A DNA stretch of 45,659 bases from a virus. The notes under the pieces were generated by a model, which saw only the letters and a list, made by a program, of their open reading frames with translations, did no database searches and had not been told where the DNA came from. Location: IMG/VR virus record IMGVR_UViG_3300037160_000009, positions 1 through 45,659 of that record; one strand, given 5' to 3'. Within the stretch, counting starts at the first letter, position 1. The number at the start of each line of letters is the position of its first letter. Positions 20,138 to 28,500 of this stretch are shown here, piece by piece. The position numbers were made by a program, and so were the translations under genes.

Positions 20138-22441
20138 ATGGTGACGAAATTTGAGAAGTTGCTAGATGCGTACCAAAGTAATGCCTATCCGGGCATGGTA
20201 GACGATCTAGCAAACCATCTTGGCATTTCCGCCGATTCGATTCGCCGTTTAGGAGTCGGGTGGGCTTCCATAGTTCCTTTTAAGAAGGGAAACAATTTTG
20301 ATGGATGGTGGGCAATTCCAGAACGTGACTCAGATGCTAAGCCAATTGGCTTGAGTCTTCGATCAAAAGATGATTGTAAGGTGATGCTCCCCGGTTCCCA
20401 ACATGGGATGATCTATGAAGTCAATCCGCAGCATAGTTTGGGTGAACGCGGATATAGCTCTGGTTCTCACAACTGGCGACGAACAATGGACGTGGGAGTT
20501 TCTTGCCCCGTGTGCGGGAAACCCGACGGTTGCCTTGTTTCGTCAGATAATCCAATGGAACCCAAGGCGGTTGTATGTATCAGAAATAAATCCTCCAAGC
20601 CCCTTCGCTTCGGATATCTGCATGTCCTTAAGCCAGAAGGAATTCTTAGAAACGCTACGGCCCTAGCCGGGAACATGGAAGAGGAAGTCATTCTTGTGGA
20701 AGGATTTAGCGATGCTGCGGCTGCTATGGATTTGGGTTTTGTTAGTGTTGGTCGCCCATCTAATCTTGCTTGTATGGACATACTCCGCGATGTTGTCAGA
20801 GGTCGGTCGTGCGTGGTCGTCGGAGAGAACGATAAAAAGGCTGATGAGAAATGGCCGGGCAGGGATGGCATGTTGGCGACGTTTCAAGCGTTGAAAGGGT
20901 TGTGTCCTAAGATTAAGATGGTGATGCCCCCCTCGCACATTAAGGACTTACGAGCATGGAAGGTTAAATACGGTCTGACTAAAGAGGACTTCCTAAAGTA
21001 TGTCGCGAAGCATGGCGAGAGTGAGATAAGTGATTGTGTGATTGCTGACGACCGGCCTCTCACCATCGCACGGGCTTACCTGAATCAGTGCTGTCGTATG
21101 GCGAACCGCTATACGGTGCGGCGGTGGGAGCAGACGTGGTACGGGTACGCGGGATACAAGTACAGCCCCATCAAGGAAGAGGCATTCCGTAGGCCGATCT
21201 ATGGATGGTCCCACGACAAGCTGCTAAGCAAGCCTGGGAAGGACGCCCTTCATCCATTGAAGGCTGACAACGCCATGCTTGCTAACGTGACCGGGGCTAT
21301 AACGTCTGAGGTATTGGTAGACTCGCGTCATATGCCCTGCTGGATTAACGGTGCAACTGGACCTGATCCCGCTAACCTTGTAGTGTTTTCAAACGGCATC
21401 TTGGATGTAGGAGCGTACCTTAATGGCGATGCGGAGCCGTTACTTGATTCCACGCCTGATTTATTCACCACTGCTGCACTCCCTCTTGCATTCGACCCGA
21501 CAGCGACTTGCTCGGCGTGGCTTTCATTTCTCAACTCGTCTCTCGGCGACGAAGTTACTAAGATTGACTTACTACAAGAGTGGATAGGCTATTGCCTAAC
21601 ATCTGATACCAGCTATCAGAAAATGATGTATTTCCGTGGTCCCCCCTGTAGTGGTAAGAGCCTTATCCTTGACGTGCTGGGTCACATAATGGGGCCAGAG
21701 CAGACAGCCTGCCCCTCATTCGCCGACCTGACTGAGGGCTTCGCCAAGTCTGCCCTGATGGGTAAGCTGGTGTGTCTGGTGGGTGATGCTCGTACCCCCA
21801 AGTACGGAGACGCAAATAGAGGGCTGGAAATCCTCTTGAATATCACGGGCAACGATTCAGTGATGATTAACCGGAAGTTTAAGGACTACCTTGAAGGCGT
21901 GGCCCTTACCTGTCGCATCACTATCGCCAGTAACGAGATGCTCGACGTTCCCGATCATGCCGGAGCCATGATTCGCCGCCTTAACTTCATCGAGTTCAAC
22001 CGTAGCTTTGCCCATGCTCCAGACTACCAGTTGCCCTTGAAGCTAAAGGCTGAGGCCCAAGGGATTGTGTTGTGGGCCTTGGAAGGACTAAGGCGGTTGC
22101 GTAGTCAAGGATGCTTTACTGTCCCAGACAGTAGTAAAGTCGCCCTGATGGAGTGGCGTATTGGCAGTAGTCCTACCGCTGGGTTCCTCGAAGAGTGTGT
22201 AGATCAGGGGGAACAGAAGTACGAAGTCACGAAGAAGGAATTGTATGATGCCTGGACCTCATGGAGTACAGAACGCCGCATCATTCAGGTGACTACGACA
22301 AAGTTCTTTGAGCGGATCAAAGCCAACTGCCCATCAGGGATTAGTGATACCTATGAGCGTGGTGGACAGAAGTTTAGTATCTTTCGTGGCCTACGGCTGA
22401 AGCCCTGGGCATCAAAACAATACCTCGGGAGGCCAAACTAA
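20138..22441 (+). CDS. Primase-helicase (TOPRIM plus D5-like superfamily 3 helicase)
   Basis: 767 residues. Order: an N-terminal module with a possible zinc knuckle (CPVCGKPDGC plus a later Cys), a TOPRIM catalytic core with VEGFSDAAAAM and VGENDKK, then a D5_N/SF3 helicase from about residue 455. The helicase has Walker A GPPCSGKS, Walker B VCLVGDA, motif C ITIASNEM and arginine finger MIRRLNF, followed by a C-terminal winged-helix tail. It lays primers and unwinds DNA for the family A polymerase. The start is directly after the tRNA-like gene with no Shine-Dalgarno; the stop overlaps the next ATG. Confidence 0.92.
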   Translation: MVTKFEKLLDAYQSNAYPGMVDDLANHLGISADSIRRLGVGWASIVPFKKGNNFDGWWAIPERDSDAKPIGLSLRSKDDCKVMLPGSQHGMIYEVNPQHSLGERGYSSGSHNWRRTMDVGVSCPVCGKPDGCLVSSDNPMEPKAVVCIRNKSSKPLRFGYLHVLKPEGILRNATALAGNMEEEVILVEGFSDAAAAMDLGFVSVGRPSNLACMDILRDVVRGRSCVVVGENDKKADEKWPGRDGMLATFQALKGLCPKIKMVMPPSHIKDLRAWKVKYGLTKEDFLKYVAKHGESEISDCVIADDRPLTIARAYLNQCCRMANRYTVRRWEQTWYGYAGYKYSPIKEEAFRRPIYGWSHDKLLSKPGKDALHPLKADNAMLANVTGAITSEVLVDSRHMPCWINGATGPDPANLVVFSNGILDVGAYLNGDAEPLLDSTPDLFTTAALPLAFDPTATCSAWLSFLNSSLGDEVTKIDLLQEWIGYCLTSDTSYQKMMYFRGPPCSGKSLILDVLGHIMGPEQTACPSFADLTEGFAKSALMGKLVCLVGDARTPKYGDANRGLEILLNITGNDSVMINRKFKDYLEGVALTCRITIASNEMLDVPDHAGAMIRRLNFIEFNRSFAHAPDYQLPLKLKAEAQGIVLWALEGLRRLRSQGCFTVPDSSKVALMEWRIGSSPTAGFLEECVDQGEQKYEVTKKELYDAWTSWSTERRIIQVTTTKFFERIKANCPSGISDTYERGGQKFSIFRGLRLKPWASKQYLGRPN

Positions 22442-23250
22442 TGACGGATGATAAGACCCAGCGTAAGGAATGTCCGATTGCTCGTGGCGTCGTGGATTAT
22501 TTTCCTGATGCCCTCGCGGAAGTGGCTCACGTTAGCTTCATGGGTAATTTTCAGCATAATCCAGGAGAACCGATGCGATGGGCACGAGAGAAGTCTCCGG
22601 ATCATGCCGATTGTCTTGCCCGGCATCTGGCCGAACGAGGCACCGTTGACACTGATGGCCTTCGGCATACCGCTAAGATTGCGTGGCGGGCATTAGCGAT
22701 GCTCCAGATTGAGTTGGAAGGACTTGTAACCTCCAACGCGGATGCTTGTGAGGTCACACAAGAATGTTGTCCTCCAGTGACGGCAGAGGACTACGATAGA
22801 ATTGCTATTCTGGTGGCTAAGGGCGATCAGTGGAATCAGCTTGTAGACCTTGGGTGTGATGAAGACGTTGCGGACAACATTGTGGATGGCACCACATATC
22901 CGGATAATCCGAACGGGACAATAATTTATATCGCCGGTCCCATGAGAGGCTACGAGCACCACAACTACCCTGCCTTCGATGAAGCCCGGTGCCGTCTAGT
23001 TAAGAAGGGTTATACCGTTATCTCCCCGGCAGATATTGATAGGGCTGCGGGGGGCGTTAGTGGAGACCAAGACGATCAGAGTGCGTTTGTAATTCGCGAT
23101 CTCTACTCTCTTCTGCTGTTGAAAATGGGTGAAAATCCGAAGAACGGTCTGTATATGCTTCCGGGGTGGAAGCGTAGTAAAGGAGCCTGCGGAGAGGCTG
23201 GTATTGCAGATTGGCTTGGATTGGAAATATATCGGGAAGGGAGCCTCTAA
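22441..23250 (+). CDS. dATP/dGTP diphosphohydrolase-like domain fused to DUF4406
   Basis: 269 residues in two parts. Residues 1-95 resemble the N-terminal domain of phage dATP/dGTP diphosphohydrolases (ALAEVAHVSFMGNFQH, ARHLAERGTVDTDGLRH, KIAWRALAMLQIE). Residues about 158-265 are DUF4406 (IYIAGPMRGYEHHNYPAFDE, GYTVISPADID, GACGEAGIADWLG), related to nucleoside 2-deoxyribosyltransferases. Both halves act on deoxynucleotides in known relatives, so the fusion probably remodels the dNTP pool. Coupled by overlapping stop and start to the primase and the phosphoesterase. Confidence 0.82.
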   Translation: MTDDKTQRKECPIARGVVDYFPDALAEVAHVSFMGNFQHNPGEPMRWAREKSPDHADCLARHLAERGTVDTDGLRHTAKIAWRALAMLQIELEGLVTSNADACEVTQECCPPVTAEDYDRIAILVAKGDQWNQLVDLGCDEDVADNIVDGTTYPDNPNGTIIYIAGPMRGYEHHNYPAFDEARCRLVKKGYTVISPADIDRAAGGVSGDQDDQSAFVIRDLYSLLLLKMGENPKNGLYMLPGWKRSKGACGEAGIADWLGLEIYREGSL

Positions 23251-24149
23251 TGGCAAAAGTCCTAGCAGTCGGTGATACACATTTCCCGGCGGTACATCCC
23301 GGCTACCTTCAATTTTGTCTTGATCTTCAGGACAAGTATCAGTGTGACACCGTGGTGCATATCGGCGACGTGTGCGACGTTCATGCAATCAGCCAGCATG
23401 AGCGTAGCCCTGATGCGGAAGGGCCGGTGGATGAGTACGAATCCGCCCTAGTGCATGTGCAACGATGGTACGAGCAATTCCCGAAGGTGCGGGTCTGCGA
23501 AGGGAACCACGACGCACGTATCGCCCGCATGGCAGCTACAGTGAATATCCCGTCCCGGTTCTTGAAGGGATACAACGAGTTGTATTTTACGCCGGGATGG
23601 GACTGGAAGCCTGACCACACCATAGACGACGTTCACTATACACACGGTACGGGATGCGGGGGTCTGTACCCGGCCTTCAACATCATGCAGAAGCTACTCA
23701 TGGCTGTGGTATCAGGCCACGTTCATAGTGCTGCTGGGATTTGGTGGCGTGCGAACCCTCTTAGGAGAATCTTTGGTATGAACCTAGGATGCGGCGTAGA
23801 CGATAAGCACGTCGCATTCAAGTATGGTGAGAATCTTAAAATCCGTTCAATCCTGTCTGCCGGGGTCGTGATTGACGGAACGCCATATCATCATGTGATG
23901 CAATGTGGCCCGAAAGAAAAATATCACCGATCCCGGTTTACAAACAGGAGTGCAAGTAATGCGGTATCTATTGTATGCGGTAGTGGCGATTCTAGCGGTT
24001 CTGTTCGGGATGAGCCTATTGACTGTAGGTGGGTGTGCAGCGGCAAAGCCCCCGCCAAAGCCAGCGGCGGTCGTAGACGCCCCAAGGCCGCTGCTAACAA
24101 AGCCCGGTCAAACTCCAAGCGAGTTAAAGCCGGTGGCAAAAAGCGTTAA
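23250..24149 (+). CDS. Calcineurin-like metallophosphoesterase
   Basis: 299 residues from the ATG at 23250 (TAATG overlap). All five metal motifs are present: GDTHFP, HIGDVCD, EGNHDA, a His in YTHGTG and SGHVHS. Phosphodiesterase or phosphatase activity on DNA or nucleotides is likely. The family core ends near residue 225. The remaining tail is Arg/Lys/Ala-rich (GRRRPKAAANKARSNSK) and is encoded by the same bases as the next gene's signal peptide in another frame, so it may be a by-product or a DNA-binding tail. Confidence 0.87.
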   Translation: MAKVLAVGDTHFPAVHPGYLQFCLDLQDKYQCDTVVHIGDVCDVHAISQHERSPDAEGPVDEYESALVHVQRWYEQFPKVRVCEGNHDARIARMAATVNIPSRFLKGYNELYFTPGWDWKPDHTIDDVHYTHGTGCGGLYPAFNIMQKLLMAVVSGHVHSAAGIWWRANPLRRIFGMNLGCGVDDKHVAFKYGENLKIRSILSAGVVIDGTPYHHVMQCGPKEKYHRSRFTNRSASNAVSIVCGSGDSSGSVRDEPIDCRWVCSGKAPAKASGGRRRPKAAANKARSNSKRVKAGGKKR

Positions 24150-24525
24150 CGTTATCATCGTACTTGCAATGGTTGTGGCTGGTGTTGGCCTCGGGCTGTA
24201 CTTTGTCGTGCCTGCCGCCCACAGCCTGTCGTTGCCCATTGCGGGTATGGGTGTCGGCGTTGAAGTCGTCTCTCTGATTACGCGAGTCAGCTTATGGTTT
24301 ATCCCATGGTTGTCCCTGGGGTTGATCGTGGCCGGTGGGGTATTCCTTCTGTACGAGGCGTATCGGAATCGAGCAAGGTTTGAGAGTGTGATGGGTTCAG
24401 CCCACTCGGTTTCATCATACTGGTGTGATGAATACACGAAGTTGAGAGACTATATTAAAGGAGAGAAAGCCGCTGTAGTTCCTCCCTCAACTGCCCCCGT
24501 TCAAGTTCAAATCGTACATCCATGA
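23959..24525 (+). CDS. Lipoprotein-signal membrane protein, possible lysis-module protein
   Basis: 188 residues from the ATG at 23959, which has AGGAG about 10 bases upstream. A hydrophobic signal (LLYAVVAILAVLFGMSLLTV) ends in GGC, a plausible lipobox, followed by a Pro/Lys-rich linker (AAAKPPPKPAAV). Two or three further membrane segments follow (VNVIIVLAMVVAGVGLGLYF, LWFIPWLSLGLIVAGGVFLL), then a charged cytoplasmic end. The architecture could suit a spanin-like or holin-type envelope protein, but no family is recognised. The first 190 bases overlap the phosphoesterase gene. Confidence 0.66.
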   Translation: MRYLLYAVVAILAVLFGMSLLTVGGCAAAKPPPKPAAVVDAPRPLLTKPGQTPSELKPVAKSVNVIIVLAMVVAGVGLGLYFVVPAAHSLSLPIAGMGVGVEVVSLITRVSLWFIPWLSLGLIVAGGVFLLYEAYRNRARFESVMGSAHSVSSYWCDEYTKLRDYIKGEKAAVVPPSTAPVQVQIVHP

Positions 24526-24917
24526 AACCTCTTCGTTCTGCACAGGATGTTTTAGAGATCGCCGCTAGGTGTGCTCCTACCACAGCGGTAGCACGGAGGA
24601 TTAGAGAGAGTGGAGCAACAGTTTTGGGCAGGTTCAACCCTGTCCAGAACCTTCCCGGTTGGATTGTGAAGACACAGGATAACCGGCTGATTGGGATCGA
24701 ACTAGATGAGGTGAACAGACGGTATAGGGTGTGTTACCCTAAAGAAGTTCCGTGGTCAAACTTTGAAGGAAACCCCTATGCCCCCCATACCCAAGACGTT
24801 GAAGCTGCACGAAGTTCCCCCCTACATCAAGGCCAAATTCGGTCTGAAGGTGTCCCGCCAGACCGTAACATCGTGGGTGAAGAAAGGGGTAAAGAACGAG
24901 ACGCTTCGGAGTCGTAA
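24522..24917 (+). CDS. Small protein of unknown function
   Basis: 131 residues, ATGA-coupled to the membrane protein. The first 85 residues look like a compact domain (RSAQDVLEIAARCAPTTAVA, GWIVKTQDNRLIGIELDEV). The last 45 overlap the helix-turn-helix gene in another frame and have low-quality composition. Its true functional end may lie near the overlap. No family recognised. Confidence 0.55.
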   Translation: MKPLRSAQDVLEIAARCAPTTAVARRIRESGATVLGRFNPVQNLPGWIVKTQDNRLIGIELDEVNRRYRVCYPKEVPWSNFEGNPYAPHTQDVEAARSSPLHQGQIRSEGVPPDRNIVGEERGKERDASES

Positions 24918-25098
24918 GATTGCAACGCAACTGGGGCGGGGATTTGGTCGATGGCCGGAAGTCACAGTAACAACGGAGCTTTGGGTCAATGAATTTATTC
25001 AAAGAACATACAGTCACTTGCTCACTGGACAAGTTGCCGCTGAGCCAGATTCCCCCGGTATTCCTGTTAGATCATTCCTTCCGAATATCGTGGAATAG
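24778..25098 (+). CDS. Helix-turn-helix DNA-binding protein, MerR/excisionase-like
   Basis: 106 residues from the ATG at 24778, preceded by GAAGGAAA. TLKLHEVPPYIKAKFGLKVS then RQTVTSWVKKGV is the pattern of small excisionase/MerR-type winged helix-turn-helix proteins. The C-terminal half is less structured. With no integrase in the genome, a transcriptional regulator is more likely than an excisionase, perhaps acting in the early-to-late switch since it is among the last rightward genes. Confidence 0.72.
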   Translation: MPPIPKTLKLHEVPPYIKAKFGLKVSRQTVTSWVKKGVKNETLRSRKIATQLGRGFGRWPEVTVTTELWVNEFIQRTYSHLLTGQVAAEPDSPGIPVRSFLPNIVE

Positions 25099-25333
25099 AG
25101 ATGGGGACGTTCATCTGATTCCCAGCTTCGTGTGGGAAGATTCCTGTGAGCTATATCAGTGCTTACATCAGTTTGTTAAGGCTGGACGTATAGAGGCTGC
25201 CCCGGAAATTTATATCCTTTGGGATCAGACTATACCCAAGTTCTTAACTAATGTGGAAGTGCTTCTTAATCCACACCCAAGCGTAGCTCATGGCAGCAGC
25301 ACCGCCAGTAGCGAAGACACCCCACCCGACTAA
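24989..25333 (+). CDS. Small protein, convergent with the late operon
   Basis: 114 residues (MNLFKEHTVTCSLDKLPLSQ...), unrecognised. The central part (FRISWNRDGDVHLIPSFVWE, LHQFVKAGRIEAAPEIYILW) reads like real coding sequence. It overlaps the helix-turn-helix gene by 110 bases, and its last 90 bases are antisense to the holin-like gene. Only a weak CGGAG precedes the start. It is the last plus-strand gene. Confidence 0.45.
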   Translation: MNLFKEHTVTCSLDKLPLSQIPPVFLLDHSFRISWNRDGDVHLIPSFVWEDSCELYQCLHQFVKAGRIEAAPEIYILWDQTIPKFLTNVEVLLNPHPSVAHGSSTASSEDTPPD

Positions 25334-25534
25334 TGCTTTCTTCTGACTCCCTTGGAGATTGGCGATTGCTTTATCGTGGCCTACCACCTTCTCTCCAAGG
25401 GCTTTTTGGGTGTCAATCACCGGCTGAAGCAGGGTCGTCAATTTAATCTCTACCGCTGCTACCATCGGCGTAACGAAGTGCTGCTGGAACTTCTCAGCGG
25501 CTTCCATGTAATCAGTAAAATTTGTGCTGCTCAT
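25244..25534 (-). CDS. Small coiled-coil protein with a C-terminal membrane segment, holin-like
   Basis: 96 residues. The N-terminal two thirds form a helical, probably coiled-coil region (VEIKLTTLLQPVIDTQKALG). The C-terminus holds one hydrophobic segment (ALVGWGVFATGGAAAMSYAWVW) ending in basic residues, like XhlA/holin-type proteins. It is coupled to the ejection-protein gene by TAATG and closes the late operon, a common place for lysis genes. No endolysin is adjacent, so the holin role remains an inference. Confidence 0.6.
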   Translation of the reverse strand: MSSTNFTDYMEAAEKFQQHFVTPMVAAVEIKLTTLLQPVIDTQKALGEKVVGHDKAIANLQGSQKKALVGWGVFATGGAAAMSYAWVWIKKHFHIS

Positions 25535-28500
25535 TATTGCACCCCAGCTAGTTTCGTTGTTTCTTTGTTGATCTTCTCAAGCAAGGCATCCCGCTTATCA
25601 GGGTCCATTGCCTTGCTGTGAGAGATTGTCTTGTACATCGCGTCCCCGTTATCCGACTTCTCTGTGTGGGTCATCTTATCCCACACCTTCTCCAGCAACT
25701 CAGGCTTGCCCCGCAACTCTGGCCGTTGAATCAACCCTGCTAATCCTGTCGGACCCTGAGATTGCTTCACAATTGTCTTGTAATCCTGGTTAGTTAGCTT
25801 CCCGGCATCAATCGCCTTATCAACATCCGCATCCACGTGGGGATCGTCCTTACGCATTCGATCCGAGAGTCCTGAGATCAGGTTAGACTTGGCGGTGGCC
25901 TCTGCCGTCCTGCCCCCGATGGGCTGGGATTCATTGATAGCCTGATAGGCTGCTTGGGTCGCATCAGACTGGCTCATCCACTTAGGGGCCTTGGTGATAC
26001 CTACAAACGGCAGGACTTTTTCCTTCGTCGTAGTCGGTTTATCAGAGAGAATATTCTGAAGGCTGATGGGCGAAGATTGCTTACCGGCGTATTGCACGCG
26101 ATCTAGCATCTGCTTGTAGAAGGGATCGTCCTCGTTGGCGATCTTGGTGCCGTAGAAATCCTTGTTCTTCAGCATGTCAATCGTCATTCCGACTGCCGGA
26201 TGTAGCTTGTTCGCCACCGTACCCAGCGGTGAGTGAGCGACGTTAAACACGTCCTTCATGTACGTCGGCAGGTTGATCCTCACGTCGTCCCCATTCTTAT
26301 CCTTGTCACCAGTCTTGGGGAAGAACGCATCCTTCATACTTTGCGGGGCCGTTCCGGTCATGGCGTAATGCAGCATTGCTCCCCACGTACCAACGAGGGC
26401 TGGGAGGGCCACAGTATACGCCATCTTGTGCGTCATTTCTGGAGTCTTGCCTTGTGCCACCCGTCCAAGCATTTTCGCCCAATCCACCACGCCTCCACCC
26501 AATTCGTCCGCCGTACCGAAGTTCCAACCCACAGAGCGGAAGGTGGCATTAGCAACGTGCCGGGCGGTCTGACTCCAGAAGCGATTGTCGTGAACCATCT
26601 CACCGAAGCGGTTATCCACTGATCGCCAAGCATCCCCCATCTTGCCGCTCAACTCTTCGCCTGAGAGGTTGGGGTTATCGCTGAGGGCATGTTGTGCCAT
26701 CTGGAAGAATGCCCCCATCTTCAGGCGGGGCACGAGGAAGTTCATAATGGGCTTCGAGGTTGTCTCAATGGCGGCTAACGGGGAACGAAGTGCGGCCCCG
26801 ATGTAGTTGCCCGTGCGGAAGGCGTGAAGCATCTTGTCGGTCATGTTCGTGGCATAGAACTTATCCATGCCTGCCCTGCCTCCCTGGGCCTTCATAGCAT
26901 CAACGATAGTAGCTGTCTGAGCATCAGTGGTCCCAGGTTTCAGCCATTCCTTCAGCATCCGGGAGCCGTTCCAGTAGTCGCGAGCCGCAGGACCAACGCC
27001 AGTGAAGGCGAGGCCCATAGACTTCACACCCTCGACCGGCTTGCCCTCGACGGTCTTCTTGATGCCCATCGCAAATTCGCTGACGGCGGAGTTTATAGCA
27101 GACTCCGTAGCGTGGAATGCCGACAATCCGAGGTTCGATTGGTTGATGGTATTCGCTACGCCGGTCAGACCCCGCAGGGCTGGGCCGTACAGAGGGTGCC
27201 CCAGCGGGCCAGAAGAAAGCGTGTTGTTTATGACGCTCGCCACGGGATCAGGGAGAATCTTACCTCGGAACATCGGGTCCGATACTTGAGAATAACCCTC
27301 AGGAACCTTACCATTTCCAGTGGGGGCGTCCTGTATTAAACCACGATCCGTGAGGTTCTTTTTCAAGTCGAAGGCCGTAATCCACTTGTCCATCTGATGG
27401 GCTTTTAGCTTAGCCATCGTTACCGGATTATCAGTAACGGGTTCCAGGCCCGCCTTAATGCCTTCTGATTGATATACAATAGACCTACCTTTAGTAAACC
27501 CTTTATCCCCTTGTAGGGGTTTACGGGTGAGAAACTCTTGAAGCACAGAGTTCGCTCTATCAGGTTGTTTCCAAGCATGACCCATATAATCAGGAAGACC
27601 TTTGAATTCCGGGTCCCGGTCCTGAATTTGTTGAAGACGGTCATCCATAACTGAGCGGATGTAGTCGGCTACCTTCTGGAAGCGGGGATCAGATTGCTTT
27701 TCCCCGCGTTCCGCCGCATCGGTTATTGCGTGTTGGTCTTCTTTAGGCAGCGTATCAATCATCGCCTCAGCCTTGCGAGACTGATCGTGAATCTGGTCCA
27801 TACGCTGAGCGAGTTCTGCTCCCCGGCCTTTGAGTAGACTCTTGGTAGCCTCAGCTTCCGAGCCACTCTGAGCACCAAAGGTATTCTTGAGGCCCTGGGT
27901 TAGCTTCTTCAGACCCGTGGCCGCAGCGTCAACCTTCGGCAATACGTCCTGCTCTGCGAACTTCTTGCTCGCAGTCATTGCCGCCCCGCCCTCTTCTTCT
28001 GTAGCAAGACGCTTCCCAAGTTCCGCCGCTTGTGCCCCCTTTGCTTTTATGCGGGCGAAGAAATCGGACTGAGGTTTCTGTTCTACTTGATTCTGAGTAG
28101 CGGAAGGGGTAGTTTCCTTAGCTGTTTCGGTAGCTAGAGTCACACCGTTCTTGCCAACCATTGATTCAGGCACGTAGGCGGTTACTGGCTCGCCTAAGTT
28201 TTGGGCAGCCGATACCCGATGTACGCCGTCAGCAACCATGCCATCTTTATTGGCGTAGACTGGAGGTAACTTCGCTCGTTCTTCTGACGAGAGATTCTGG
28301 ATTGCAGCGATCTTAGCGGGGTTCTTGTCCCCGGCCATGAAGTTTGCCGTCTCCAAGTTCTCTGAAGGCACTGTCGCCTTAACGAATTTTTCACCGGGGG
28401 ATAGTTTCATCCCCATCATGCTCTGGATAGCCCCGATTTGGGCCGGGTCTTTCTCACCGTAGGTATCAGCGTAGTGCTGAGCTACCGCTTCAGGGTCAGC

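Noticed and set aside
22441-23250. Z-genome (2-aminoadenine) pathway
   Set aside because: Only a dATP/dGTP hydrolase-like domain is present; I found no PurZ-like synthetase, so base replacement is not supported.
24778-25098. Excisionase of a temperate phage
   Set aside because: No integrase, attachment site or lysogeny repressor is visible; a general regulator is likelier.
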